A stretch of 64,000 bases of DNA, from NCBI RefSeq assembly GCF_016584085.1, contig NZ_NRSJ01000010.1:50502-114501 (forward strand), read 5' to 3'. The position numbers and the translations under genes are program-made. The notes under the pieces were generated by a model that did not search any database, was not told the DNA's origin, and saw nothing but the letters and a program-made list of their open reading frames with translations. Within the stretch, counting starts at the first letter, position 1; every line of letters begins with the position of its first letter. Source of the stretch: Halochromatium glycolicum (GTDB lineage: Bacteria; Pseudomonadota; Gammaproteobacteria; Chromatiales; Chromatiaceae). Below are positions 46,710-56,008 of this stretch, in pieces.

Positions 46710-46951
46710 CCAGTCCTTTGACCTGTTCTCACTCCCAGACGATGGGGCCGATGATCAGGCGCGCTTCCAGCTGATCGCCGATGCGATCGGCCAGCTCGAT
46801 GCGGCCTGACGGCGAGGCAGAACGCGATCGGCAGCCGGACCAGCGACGCGATCCGTCGCAGATCGTCTGGCGCAATGCCGATGTGGAGGGACATCGGCGC
46901 ACGCCTGAACCGCCGCAGTGCGAGGCCCATCCGGGACGCCCCGAGCAGCGA

Positions 46952-49900
46952 TCAGGCCTCCACGGCCGGCCTTGCCCGTGCAGCCGCGGCCGCCGGCCGC
47001 GCAAACCGCAACGTGAGCGCCAGCAGCGCCGGCATGAAGGTCAGGGTCACCAGGGTGCTGAACAGCAGCCCGAACAGCACGATCGCGCCCAGGCCGCGAT
47101 ACAGCTCGGTGCCGGCACCGGGGTTGAGCACGAGCGGCGAAAGCCCCGCCACCGTGGTCACCATCGACATCATGATCGGGCGCAGGCGCACCCGTACCGC
47201 GTCGGTGATCGCATCGATCACCCGCATGCCGGCGTCGCGCACGTTGCTCACCGCCCGCTCGGTGATCAGGATCGGGTTGTTGACCACGGTCCCGATCAGC
47301 ACCAGGAAGCCGAGCATCGTGATCATGTCGAACGGCTGCTGGATCGGGTAGAGCCCGATCTGATCGAGCTGGCCGCCGATCAGGTTCAGCAGGGCCAGCC
47401 CGGCGATGCCGCCGCTGACGCCGATCGGCACGCTGGTCATGATCAGCAGCGGCCAGCCCCAGTGGCTGAACACCGCGACCATCAGCAGATAGGCGATCAG
47501 CAGCGCGACCGCGAAGAACCCGGCGAGCGCATCGCGGGTCGCCTCCAGCCGGTCGCTGGCGCCGCTCAGGGTCAGCGCGATCTCGGGCGGCAGCTCGCCG
47601 TTCGCAGGCATCCCGGCGATGATCTGCTCGCGCACCAGCCGCACGCCCTCCTCCAGCGGCACCGCGCGCGGCGGGATGATGCTCAGGGTCACGGTGCGGT
47701 CGGCATCGACGCGGCGGATGGTCTCGGTGTTGACGGTCTCGGCGAGCCGGGCGACCGCTGACAGCGGCACCACCCCGCCAGCGGGCGTCGACAGCAACAG
47801 CCGCTCGAGATCCTGCGGCCGCTCGATCGTGCCCTCGGTGCTGTAGAGAAAGAGATCGATCTCGTCATCGCCGACGAAGACCTCGTCGACGAAGGCGCCG
47901 TCGGAGAAGGCCCAGATCGCATAGCCGAGATCGCCCGGCGTCAGCCCGAGCTCGGCGGCGCGCTCCCAGTCCGGCCGGATCTCGAGCATCGGCTGGCCGA
48001 GCACCAGGCTCGAGGGCTCGGACTTCAGACGCGGCGCATCGAACAGCCCGCGCGCCTTGGCCTTGACCTGGCGCGCGGCCTCGAACAGGGTCGGCAGGTC
48101 CGGGCCGCTGATCTCGATGTTGATCGAGCGCGTGCCGCCGAAGTTGCTCGAGAAGATCGAGCCGCGGCTGGAGAAGCTGCGCAGGCCCGGCAGCTCCCGG
48201 GTCTTCTCGCGGGCAACGTCCATCAGCGCCTCGGTGTCGCGGCGGTGGGTCGCCTCGCGCACGACGAAGACCAGCCGCTCGCTGGCGAAGCCGATGGTGA
48301 AGTTGAGCGGCGGGACGGCGGTCTCGCCGGCCGCGAATGCGGACCGGTCCTGACCGACCGCCGGATAGAAGTCGGCATCGACGCGCTGGAACGCCTCGCG
48401 CATCATGTCGATGTTGTAGCCGGGCGGCGCGAACATCAGCGTGAAGACCTTCGCCTCCTCGCCCTCGGGCAGGTACTCGGCCGCCGGCGTCAGCCAGGCG
48501 ATGATCGCCCCGGCGATCGCCAGCACCAGGGCGATCACCGCGACCGGCCGCACCCAGCCGACGCTGATCCAGCGCACCGCCGCGAGCACCGCCCGCGCGA
48601 AGGCGCCGCCGGCGCGATCGAGCCAGCGCGTTGGGCGGTCGCCGTGGCGGCTGTCGGAGTGGTCATCAGGGTAGTCGTCGAAGCGGTCATCGGGGCGGCC
48701 GTCGGGGCGATCCTCGGGGCGGCCCTCGGGGCGGCCCTCGGAACGGTCGGCGCGTGGCAGCCGCAGGAAGCGGCCGGAGGCGGCCGGCACCAGCGTGATC
48801 GCGATCAGCATCGACATCAGGATCGAGGCCGAGATCGCGACCGCGATGTCCGAGTAGAGCTGGCCGGCCTCCTCCTCGACGAAGATCACCGGCAGGAACA
48901 CCGCGACCGTGGTCAGGGTCGAGGCCAGCACCGCCGGCCAGACCTCGCGCACGCCCTGTAAGGCGGCCGTCATCCGGTCCTTGCCCTTGGCCAGATGCCG
49001 GACGATGTTCTCGAGCACGACGATGTTGTTGTCGAGCGTCATCCCGATCGCAAACGCGACACCGGCCAATGAGATCACGTTGATCGTGCGCCCGGTGATC
49101 AGGATGCCGAGGAAGGCGGCGATGGTGCAGAGCGGGATACCGACCGCGCCGATCAGGGTCGCCGGCACCGAGCGCAGGAACAGGAACAGCACCAGTACCG
49201 CGAGCACCGCGCCGATCGCCAGGTTGCGCTCGACCACCGCGATCGCATCGGTCACATAGACGACATCGTCGGCGGTGCGCACCAGCTTGAGTCCGCGCGG
49301 GTTCAACAGCCGCTGATTGAGATCGTCGACGGTCGCGAGCATCGCCTCCTTGATCGCGATGACGTTGCTGCCGATCTGGCGGTTGACCGCGAACGACAGG
49401 ATCGGGCGGCCCTCCGAGTAGGCGAAGCTGCGCACCTCGGCATAGCCGAGCTCGGCATGGCCGACGTCCTCGAGCCGCACATAGGCGCCGTCGCGCTCGG
49501 CGATAACGAGTCGTTCGAGCGCCTCCGGGCCGTCGAAGCGGCCGATCGTGCGCAGCAGATAGCGACGCTTGCCGCTGTCGAGGTCGCCGCCGGAGACATC
49601 CTGATTGCGCGCCCGGATCGCCGCGCGCACCTGGCTCAGCGTGATCTCGCGCTCGGCGAGGCGCACCGGATCGACGAACACCTGCATCTGCCGCGGCGCC
49701 CCGCCGCGCAGATCGACGCTCGAGACGCCGGGCACCCGCTCCATCGGGGTCAGCACGTACTCCTCGACCCAGTCGCGCAGGGCGACGATCTCGTCCTCGG
49801 TGAACTGCCCGGTCTCCGGCATCAGCCGGAAGAACATGAACGCATTCGACGAGAAGGCCTCGGCGCGGATGCTCGGCTGATCGACGTTCTCCGGGTAGGT

Positions 49901-50242
49901 CGGCACCTGCGAGAGGGCGTTGTTGACGTTGAGCAGCGCCTCCTCGAGGCTGATCGAGAACGGGAACTCGAGCTCGATCGTCGCGCGGCCGGTGCTCGCG
50001 GTCGCGACCATGCGCTCGAGCCCGGGGATGCGCCCGAGGTATTTCTCCTGCTCGACGACGAGCTCCTTCTCGACATCCTGCGGCGCGGCGCCGGGCCAGC
50101 GGGTCTCGACCGTGACCACGCGGGCGTCGAGGTCCGGGATCATCTGCACCGGCAGGTTGAAGATCGCCAGGATGCCGAACAGGGTCAGGATCAGGATGCC
50201 GACGGTCAGGATGACCGGCCGTTCGATCGCGAAGCGGAACAT
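46952..50242 (-). CDS. RND-family efflux permease
   Basis: Inner-membrane proton-driven exporter of 1096 residues with the 12-helix, two-docking-domain architecture. The N-terminus is typical (RPVILTVGILILTLFGILAI), and the TM4 relay reads GMTLDNNIVVLENI, keeping one of the two acidic residues of AcrB. An unusual Asp/Arg/Pro/Gly-rich insertion of about 45 residues (~494-537, repeats such as GRPEDRPDGRPDDR) sits in the cytoplasmic loop between TM6 and TM7. It follows the adaptor gene by ~137 bp. Substrate unknown; an outer-membrane partner is not in the window. Confidence 0.92.
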   Translation of the reverse strand: MFRFAIERPVILTVGILILTLFGILAIFNLPVQMIPDLDARVVTVETRWPGAAPQDVEKELVVEQEKYLGRIPGLERMVATASTGRATIELEFPFSISLEEALLNVNNALSQVPTYPENVDQPSIRAEAFSSNAFMFFRLMPETGQFTEDEIVALRDWVEEYVLTPMERVPGVSSVDLRGGAPRQMQVFVDPVRLAEREITLSQVRAAIRARNQDVSGGDLDSGKRRYLLRTIGRFDGPEALERLVIAERDGAYVRLEDVGHAELGYAEVRSFAYSEGRPILSFAVNRQIGSNVIAIKEAMLATVDDLNQRLLNPRGLKLVRTADDVVYVTDAIAVVERNLAIGAVLAVLVLFLFLRSVPATLIGAVGIPLCTIAAFLGILITGRTINVISLAGVAFAIGMTLDNNIVVLENIVRHLAKGKDRMTAALQGVREVWPAVLASTLTTVAVFLPVIFVEEEAGQLYSDIAVAISASILMSMLIAITLVPAASGRFLRLPRADRSEGRPEGRPEDRPDGRPDDRFDDYPDDHSDSRHGDRPTRWLDRAGGAFARAVLAAVRWISVGWVRPVAVIALVLAIAGAIIAWLTPAAEYLPEGEEAKVFTLMFAPPGYNIDMMREAFQRVDADFYPAVGQDRSAFAAGETAVPPLNFTIGFASERLVFVVREATHRRDTEALMDVAREKTRELPGLRSFSSRGSIFSSNFGGTRSINIEISGPDLPTLFEAARQVKAKARGLFDAPRLKSEPSSLVLGQPMLEIRPDWERAAELGLTPGDLGYAIWAFSDGAFVDEVFVGDDEIDLFLYSTEGTIERPQDLERLLLSTPAGGVVPLSAVARLAETVNTETIRRVDADRTVTLSIIPPRAVPLEEGVRLVREQIIAGMPANGELPPEIALTLSGASDRLEATRDALAGFFAVALLIAYLLMVAVFSHWGWPLLIMTSVPIGVSGGIAGLALLNLIGGQLDQIGLYPIQQPFDMITMLGFLVLIGTVVNNPILITERAVSNVRDAGMRVIDAITDAVRVRLRPIMMSMVTTVAGLSPLVLNPGAGTELYRGLGAIVLFGLLFSTLVTLTFMPALLALTLRFARPAAAAARARPAVEA

Positions 50243-50379
50243 CGTTGTTGCCTGCTACCTGAGCCGGTCAAGCCGAATGGCTGGGGCGCATTGGGTGGGG
50301 TGAACCGGGTTGGGGCGCGGCTGGCCGGGTTGCGGCTGGTCGGGGCGCGGCTGGTTGGGACGCGAAGGGGCAGGCATCA

Positions 50380-51459
50380 TCATTGCGGGGCCACGCGCTC
50401 GTCGGGCTCGAGCTGCTCATTGCCCAAGAGCACGACGCGATCGCCAGGGCTGAGCGTGCTGCCCAGCACCTCGACCCGCCCATCCTGGCTGCGGCCGAGC
50501 TCGACCGCGAGCGGCTGCGCCGTCGCCACTCCGTCGACCTGCTCCACCCGCCAGACCCGGCGCGCGCCGCCGACCTCGGCGACGATCGCATCACGCGGCA
50601 CGGTGAGCACCTGCTCGGTGCCGCGATCGGCCGCGACCCGGACGCGCGCCGACATCCCCGGCGCCAGCCGATGGCCGGGGTTGGGCAGGTCGATCAAGAC
50701 CGGGAAGATCCGCGAGCGCGCATCGCCGGCCGCAATCTTTGCCGCGACCTCGCCGTCGAAGACGGCGCCGGGAAACGCATCGAACCGGATGCGGGCCGGC
50801 GCGCCGGCGGCGATGCGGGCATAGTCGCGCTGCGGCAAGGTCGCCCGCACCCGCAGCCGGTCCATCGCGATCAGCTCGAAGGCGGCCTGATCGCGCTGCA
50901 GCCATTCGCCCTGCTCGGTGCGCTTGGCGACGATCATGCCCGCGAACGGGGCGCTGAGCCGGTGGCGCGCGTGCAATTCCTCGGCCCGCGTCACCTCAGC
51001 GCGCGCCGCCTCCACCGCCGCGGCCGCAATCTCGACCTGCGCGATCGCTGCTTGGATCTCGGTTGCGGACGCATGCCGACCCTCCTTCAGGCGCAGCAGT
51101 TCGTCGCGCACCCGCACCGCGTCACGCTCGCGCGCCTCGGCCTCGGCGAGCCGCGCCGCGGCGGCATCGCGGTCGATCTCGGCGAGCTTGGCATCGAGTC
51201 GCAGCAGCAGCGCGCCGGCCTCGACCTCCATGCCCTCGTCGACCCGCAGCTCGACCACGCGGCCTTCGACCTCGGGCGACAGGGCCGAGCGGCGCACGGC
51301 CGTCAGGGTGCCGGTCAGCTCGATCTCGGCGCGCCAGGCCTCGCGGCGGACCTCGGCCAATGTGACCGGGGTCGGCTCGGTCCCGTCGCTGCGCGCGCCA
51401 TTCGGCCAGCCAACCGACGCCAGCGCAAACACCGCGGTCAGCAAGACCCCTAGTCGCAT
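50380..51459 (-). CDS. RND periplasmic adaptor (membrane fusion protein)
   Basis: HlyD/AcrA-like adaptor bridging the RND pump and an outer-membrane channel. The MRLGVLLTAVFALAS start gives 359 residues with a signal peptide and no lipobox. Barrel-sandwich/lipoyl motifs (VEGRVVELRVDEGMEVEAGALLLRLD) flank an Ala-rich coiled-coil hairpin (~90-160), followed by LSAPFAGMIVAKRTEQGEWL and the membrane-proximal domain (VLTVPRDAIV). The upstream extension to 51573 lacks signal character. Directly upstream of the permease. Confidence 0.9.
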   Translation of the reverse strand: MRLGVLLTAVFALASVGWPNGARSDGTEPTPVTLAEVRREAWRAEIELTGTLTAVRRSALSPEVEGRVVELRVDEGMEVEAGALLLRLDAKLAEIDRDAAAARLAEAEARERDAVRVRDELLRLKEGRHASATEIQAAIAQVEIAAAAVEAARAEVTRAEELHARHRLSAPFAGMIVAKRTEQGEWLQRDQAAFELIAMDRLRVRATLPQRDYARIAAGAPARIRFDAFPGAVFDGEVAAKIAAGDARSRIFPVLIDLPNPGHRLAPGMSARVRVAADRGTEQVLTVPRDAIVAEVGGARRVWRVEQVDGVATAQPLAVELGRSQDGRVEVLGSTLSPGDRVVLLGNEQLEPDERVAPQ

Positions 51460-51711
51460 GCGTGTACGCCCCTGCCTACAAAGAGACCTCGCCTGGTCAT
51501 GCTGTTCTTCCCGATCGTCCGAAGCGATAACGAGAGCCAATCGATCGAGAGGTCTACTCCTTATGCGATTCAACGATTGCGACTCAACGAGGCTTCAAGC
51601 CCCATAAAAAAATTTGATTGCCACAGCCGGCCCGAGCGGTAGCATAGCGCACCGGGCGCAGCTTGCCCCTAACGAGCCCAACGGGTCATTCAGACGCGGA
51701 GACGCCACCCA

Positions 51712-51852
51712 GTGAAGAACTGCAAACTCTGCAAACTGAGCCAACATTGCAACGATCTGCCCGGGATCTGCATCCTGATCCCATACCTTACTGTGGCGCT
51801 CGTGACGGTAACGATAGGCTATCTGTTCGTCACCCAGGAGCTGTTGATCTAG
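51712..51852 (+). CDS. Small Cys-rich single-span membrane protein
   Basis: GTG start with GGAG ten bases upstream. It encodes 46 residues: MKNCKLCKLSQHCNDLPGIC, then a hydrophobic span (about residues 21-41, ending YLFVTQELLI). Four cysteines (4, 7, 13, 20) with a His next to Cys13 sit ahead of the membrane segment, suggesting a metal or Fe-S/heme-related site on the cytoplasmic side. Codon composition and the compact organisation favour a real gene over chance. Function unknown; it is divergent from the RND adaptor. Confidence 0.6.
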   Translation: MKNCKLCKLSQHCNDLPGICILIPYLTVALVTVTIGYLFVTQELLI

Positions 51853-51958
51853 CCACCATGGTGACGCGCCAAACCAGAGAATGGAAGGTTCGCAGCCCTT
51901 GTTTCACAGTAACGATCAGGATGGCGCACCGTCCCCGAGGATGGCCATTAGACCCGGC

Positions 51959-52121
51959 TTAGGCGATTGCCGGAAAAGCTCGTACCGAATTGCGCAGGAT
52001 GTTCGTTTGCCTTCGAGGAGCGTCGACGGCAGCATAGCCGGGCTATGTAACCGGCGGCGCGACGAAGAAGGCGAGCGAAAAGACCAGCAAGGCGGTATGA
52101 GCTTTGACAGAAATCGCCTTA
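51959..52121 (+). mobile_element. 163-bp MITE-like element, copy 2
   Basis: Same length and ends as 31228-31390, with about eight substitutions. Its right end supplies the TAA stop (52119-52121, minus strand) of the adjacent 262-residue protein gene, so insertion may have trimmed or replaced that gene's 3' end. Confidence 0.85.
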
Positions 52122-52907
52122 ACGTGCCGCCGATGTCGCGCAGGCCGGTGCCATCCCGTCACAGGTCTTGTCGCCACGCTCACAGAAGTCGAAACAGGTA
52201 ATGAGGCGGCCTTCGAAGGTCGCCTCGACATCGAGCCCCTCACGCGTGCGATCGACCCTAAACCCCTCCTGACTCGCTGGCGTCTGGCCTACGAGCCGCA
52301 GTCGATCACTCGGGTAAGCGATCTCGAGCGCGACCCGCATTGGATAATAGCCGTCCAGGAAACGCCGCATATAGGGGCCGTTACGTAGACGGTACATCCC
52401 GTCGCCGAGCGACTGTAAGGCCCGGCTTTGGGCGCGGACGCAGAGCTCGGCATCGCGGCCGACATTCTCGAGCTGGACGCTGTGGCCCTCGACCCAGGCT
52501 CGCCCGATATTCTCACTGCGATCGATCGCGAGCTTCCTTATCCCATCCTTCCGGAACAGGATCTGGGCAGCCGGTACCGGATCGATATTCTCATGGCACT
52601 GTTCCAGATCGACCCAACCGCGCTGCAAGCTCGCTTCGGTGATCGCGATCCGGTTCTGGTGATAATGCGCTCCTTCGGCAGCAGGAGCGGGAATGAACTC
52701 GAGGTCACCCTCGTTGACCCGCGCGACCCGGGCCTCGAGGTCGGCCTCGTCGGGCCAGTCCTCCGGCCATTCCTCGGTGGCGGCAAAGGCGACCGAGATC
52801 ATCAGACCCAGCAGCGCCATCGCCACTGCGGCGAGCCGCACCCATGAAGCGTCGCCGAATCGCTGAGCACGAGCGGACGAGGGGGTGTTGTGACCTGATG
52901 TCGCCAT
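52119..52907 (-). CDS. Periplasmic/anchored hypothetical protein
   Basis: A 262-residue protein with a hydrophobic N-terminal segment (VRLAAVAMALLGLMISVAFA, about residues 23-42) serving as signal or anchor. An acidic stretch (EEWPEDWPDEADLEARV) and a beta-rich mature domain follow. Several cysteines are spread out (LEQCHEN, ELCVRA), ending in a cluster (TCFDFCERGDKTCDG, PACAT). No recognised family. Its stop codon lies within a mobile repeat, so the natural C-terminus may have been altered. It is downstream of and on the same strand as the mini-protein and ferritin genes. Confidence 0.65.
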   Translation of the reverse strand: MATSGHNTPSSARAQRFGDASWVRLAAVAMALLGLMISVAFAATEEWPEDWPDEADLEARVARVNEGDLEFIPAPAAEGAHYHQNRIAITEASLQRGWVDLEQCHENIDPVPAAQILFRKDGIRKLAIDRSENIGRAWVEGHSVQLENVGRDAELCVRAQSRALQSLGDGMYRLRNGPYMRRFLDGYYPMRVALEIAYPSDRLRLVGQTPASQEGFRVDRTREGLDVEATFEGRLITCFDFCERGDKTCDGMAPACATSAAR

Positions 52908-53029
52908 GGACAGTCCTCCGCGGGATCAATCGATGCAATCTATGCGTTGAGGCGTCGCGCGACGCGGGTCGCCACTCAACGACCGCGACCGCATGCCGGC
53001 CGGTCCAAGCGCACACTCTGTATGGCCCC

Positions 53030-53116
53030 TCATGTGCCGACATTGCGCTTCGGACAACTCTTACAACGCTTCCCTTCCTTGTACTTTTTGCAACATTTGC
53101 CGTTCTTTTTCGCCAT
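53030..53116 (-). CDS. 28-residue basic Cys-rich mini-protein
   Basis: ATG at 53116 to TGA at 53030 encodes MAKKNGKCCKKYKEGKRCKS followed by CPKRNVGT: four cysteines among eleven Lys/Arg residues in 28. The pattern CC...C..C with basic spacers is highly non-random and reminiscent of small zinc- or nucleic-acid-binding peptides. It starts 17 bp after the ferritin stop on the same strand, so it may be co-transcribed with ferritin. Too short for routine gene finders. Confidence 0.6.
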   Translation of the reverse strand: MAKKNGKCCKKYKEGKRCKSCPKRNVGT

Positions 53117-53133
53117 CTGCGGCGTCTGCCCCG

Positions 53134-53658
53134 CTAAACTTCGGTCGCCGGTGCGGCAGCTGCGACCCGCTTCGCCGCCCCCGCCAGCTCGTTATCGATC
53201 ATCAGCAATCCCTGGCCCTGGTCCCCAAACAGCCGCAGCCGGCCGAGGATGTCATTGACGGTTGCCTCCTCTTCGATCTGTTCGGTTACGAACCATTGCA
53301 GGAAGATGTGGGTGGCATGGTCCTTCTCTTGCGCAGCATGATCGACCAAGTCGTTGATCGCCTGAGTCACGGCGCGCTCGTGGCTGAGCGTACGCTCGAA
53401 CATGTCCGTGATACCAGCGGTCTTCGCCGGCGGCGCCTCCACCGGGTCAAGCGCGACGATTGCGTCCTGGTCGAGCAGGTAACGATACATCTTCAGCGCA
53501 TGGGTCATCTCTTCGCCGTGCTTGGCCATGAACCAGGCGGCAGTGCCCTTCAGGTTGCTGCTCTCGGCCTGCGCGGAGAGCCCGAGATAGAAGTAGGCGG
53601 AAAAGAGCTCACGGTTGATCTGCGCATTGATGCGCGATGCCATGTCGTCAGAAATCAT
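53134..53658 (-). CDS. ftnA: Non-heme ferritin
   Basis: Iron-storage ferritin of 174 residues from MISDDMASRINAQINREL. Ferroxidase ligands fall at the FtnA positions: Glu17 (NRELFSAY), Glu50 and His53 (HGEEMTHALKMY), with later HIFLQWFVTEQIEEE. The open frame reaches 53829, but the extra 57 residues are hydrophobic and unlike ferritins. Probable iron-detoxification partner of the adjacent Cys-rich mini-protein. Confidence 0.94.
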   Translation of the reverse strand: MISDDMASRINAQINRELFSAYFYLGLSAQAESSNLKGTAAWFMAKHGEEMTHALKMYRYLLDQDAIVALDPVEAPPAKTAGITDMFERTLSHERAVTQAINDLVDHAAQEKDHATHIFLQWFVTEQIEEEATVNDILGRLRLFGDQGQGLLMIDNELAGAAKRVAAAAPATEV

Positions 53659-54145
53659 CTGTGGGAGTCTCCATGCTGGGTTGTTTGGAGCGGCTAAACA
53701 GCCAGCCCAATACGGGTTCGTTGCCAAGCGAGCTGCCGCAGAGCCCAAGCGGAAGGCGATATAAAGCAATCCGAGAGCCAGAAGCGACCCCATCCGCATA
53801 TCGGTTCGCTGAACTGAGAGATCGGTCACCTCTGTTTCGGTCAGTCGGTGCGCAAGGACCGCATCATCGCTGCGGCAACAGGCCGCACCGGATCACGCAA
53901 GCCGAAGAGGTTGCGAATCTAGGTCGATTTTCAAGCCCGAAGCCTGCACAGCGGCCGCGAACCTCCCCGCCGACCCCAAACCGCTGGGGTCCTCCTGACG
54001 CATCGGTCCGGATTGCGATCCGGCTGTAGAATTCGCACCGCCCTGCCCGCCCGTCGCCAACCCTCGGCGAGCCGTGCGCTCCTGACAGTGCCCTCACCCG
54101 ATTTCGATTTCGTTCAACCCGTTCTGTACCTGACCAACCTGACCG
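53659..54145. other. Divergent intergenic region ftnA / SDR-like gene
   Basis: About 490 bp. It should hold the ferritin promoter. No repeat, RNA or convincing gene was recognised; frames here are shadows. Confidence 0.35.
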
Positions 54146-55570
54146 ATGAGCCCATCCAAACGCAACCGGCCGCGCGTCGCCGTCGCTGGCGCCAGCGGTT
54201 TTATCGGAACCGCCCTCTGCCCGCTGCTCGCCGAGCACTTCGAGGTCATCGCGCTGACGCGTTCGCCAGCGCGGGCGCGCACACCAGACCCGGCCGGCCA
54301 CGTCGATTGGCGCCACTGCGACCTCTTCTCTGCGCCCGCGTTGACGACAGCGCTCGCCGACATCGATTACGCGGTCTATCTGGTGCATTCATTGGCCCCA
54401 TCGTCCCGGCTCACTCAGGCCCGGCCGCGCGACATGGACCTGGTGCTAGCCGACAACTTCGCCCATGCCGCCGCCGCGAACGCTCTCAAGCAGATCGTCT
54501 TCGTCAGCGGCGTCATGCCCGAGAGCTTCCGCTTCTCGCCGCTGCTCTGGAGCCGACGCGAGGTCGAGATGGTCCTCGGCTCCCGCGGGACGCCGGTCAC
54601 CGCGCTGCGCGCCAGTCTGGTCCTCGGCCCCGGCGGCACCGGCCCTAGCCTGCTGCTCGACCTGGTTCAGCGGCTGCCAGTGCTGCTGCTTCCGCCAGCA
54701 GCCGCCTCGTCGACCCGTCCAATCGCGCTCGCGGATCTCGTGCGCGCCATCCTGCTCTGCCTTGGCCGACCCGAGGCATTCTCAGGGGCGTTCGATATCG
54801 GCGGCGCCGAGACCCTGAGCTACGAGGCGATGCTCCGACAGACCGCCGAGGTGCTAGGACTGAGACGCCGCTTCATCAAGGTGCCTGCGCTGCCGATAAC
54901 GGCGGCCTCGCTGACGGCCCAGGTTGTGAGCGGCGCGCCGCCGGCGATGGTCGGCGCCATCGTCGAAAGCCTGCCGCAGGACACGCTGATGCGCGACAAT
55001 CCGGTGCAACGGGCGATCGCACCCGGCGCGCTCGGCTTTCGCGCCGCGTTGGAGGCCAGCATCGATCCCGCCACCGGGCGCCTCAGACCCAGCCCGCGAC
55101 AACGCCTCAAGGAACAGGACCGCGAGGTCATGCGCGAGCAATCGCTGGTGCGCTCGATACAGCGCGCGCTGCTGCCGCCGGGCCAAGACGCCGCCTGGCT
55201 CGCCGGCAATTACTTCCGTTGGCTCGGCGAGTGTTGCTGGCCGCTGGTGCGCAGCGCGGTCAACGCGAACGGCGACGTGGAGGTCTGGTCGCGGCTACCG
55301 CCGATACGCATGCTGGTCTTGAGGCACATGGCCGACGAGAGCAGCCCCGAGCGCCAGGTCTACGAGATCGCCGCCGGTCGGCTTGCCCGCAGCGGCGCCG
55401 GACGCGCCCGCTTCGAGTTCCAGACCCTGCTCGACGGGCGTTATACGATGACCGCGATCCACGACTATGCACCGGCGCTTCCCTGGTATCTCTATGTCGT
55501 GACCCAGGCCGCTGTCCACCTTGCCGTGATGCGCCGCTACCAGCGCCGGCTGGCACGCTTGGCGCGCTGA
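54146..55570 (+). CDS. Atypical SDR (NAD(P)-binding) with C-terminal extension
   Basis: NAD-dependent epimerase/dehydratase-like protein of 474 residues. The N-terminal Rossmann domain has VAVAGASGFIGTAL and features of the complex I 39-kDa/NmrA-like atypical SDRs (DYAVYLVHSLAP, FVSGVMPE). The usual catalytic YxxxK is not obvious. The C-terminal ~160 residues (LLPPGQDAAWLAGNYFRWLG ... ALPWYLYVVTQAAVHLAVMRRYQRRL) form a separate DUF2867-like domain ending in a hydrophobic helix. Role unknown, possibly quinone or cofactor related. Confidence 0.8.
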   Translation: MSPSKRNRPRVAVAGASGFIGTALCPLLAEHFEVIALTRSPARARTPDPAGHVDWRHCDLFSAPALTTALADIDYAVYLVHSLAPSSRLTQARPRDMDLVLADNFAHAAAANALKQIVFVSGVMPESFRFSPLLWSRREVEMVLGSRGTPVTALRASLVLGPGGTGPSLLLDLVQRLPVLLLPPAAASSTRPIALADLVRAILLCLGRPEAFSGAFDIGGAETLSYEAMLRQTAEVLGLRRRFIKVPALPITAASLTAQVVSGAPPAMVGAIVESLPQDTLMRDNPVQRAIAPGALGFRAALEASIDPATGRLRPSPRQRLKEQDREVMREQSLVRSIQRALLPPGQDAAWLAGNYFRWLGECCWPLVRSAVNANGDVEVWSRLPPIRMLVLRHMADESSPERQVYEIAAGRLARSGAGRARFEFQTLLDGRYTMTAIHDYAPALPWYLYVVTQAAVHLAVMRRYQRRLARLAR

Positions 55571-56008
55571 CCCCAGGTCATCGGCGCAACGCCTGCCCCT
55601 CGTGCAGCGACCTCACAGCCTGCCTAACGTTCATGGCACGGTGCACCCGGACGAGGAATCTCACGTGATTCACGATAACCTCAGCCCGCGAGCCCGGCGC
55701 AATCCAGCGCCGGCATTCTCGAGTACTCGCGGCGTTCTGGGGTATTCGCCCGGTCCTGCCCCAGCCCGCGATCCCGGCGCGAGCCGGTACCGGATGTGAG
55801 GCCCGTCACGGCCGAGCGCTGCTGAGCCGGCCAGAAATCGGCATAATGGCTCGCGTGATCAAGCCAGCCTGCTGCGGCGCATGGTCCTCTTTCATGACAC
55901 AAGACGTTCGCCGGCGCAGGGGCGATCGTTAGGCGCCCGACCCGGCGCAAGCCAAACGAACAAGATCGCGCCTGCTCCTGAGCGCGACAGATTCCGGAGG
56001 ATGACGCG
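55571..56008. other. Intergenic region with one 53-bp repeat unit
   Basis: About 440 bp between genes on the same strand, containing the single repeat unit at 55624-55674 and the strong GGAGG site for the next gene (55996-56000). No gene recognised. Confidence 0.4.
55624..55674. repeat. 53-bp repeat, single slightly shortened unit
   Basis: TAACGTTCATGGCACGG ... GTGATTCACG, 51 bp, the third location of the family found as three units at 15.7 kb and two at 24.2 kb. Confidence 0.8.

Noticed and set aside
49457..50824. 455-codon plus-strand open frame opposite the RND permease and adaptor
   Set aside because: Antisense shadow of two well-supported genes, with no recognisable domain.
53659..53829. 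N-terminal hydrophobic extension of ferritin
   Set aside because: Ferritins start directly before the first helix; the internal Met at 53658 aligns Glu17, Glu50 and His53 with FtnA numbering.
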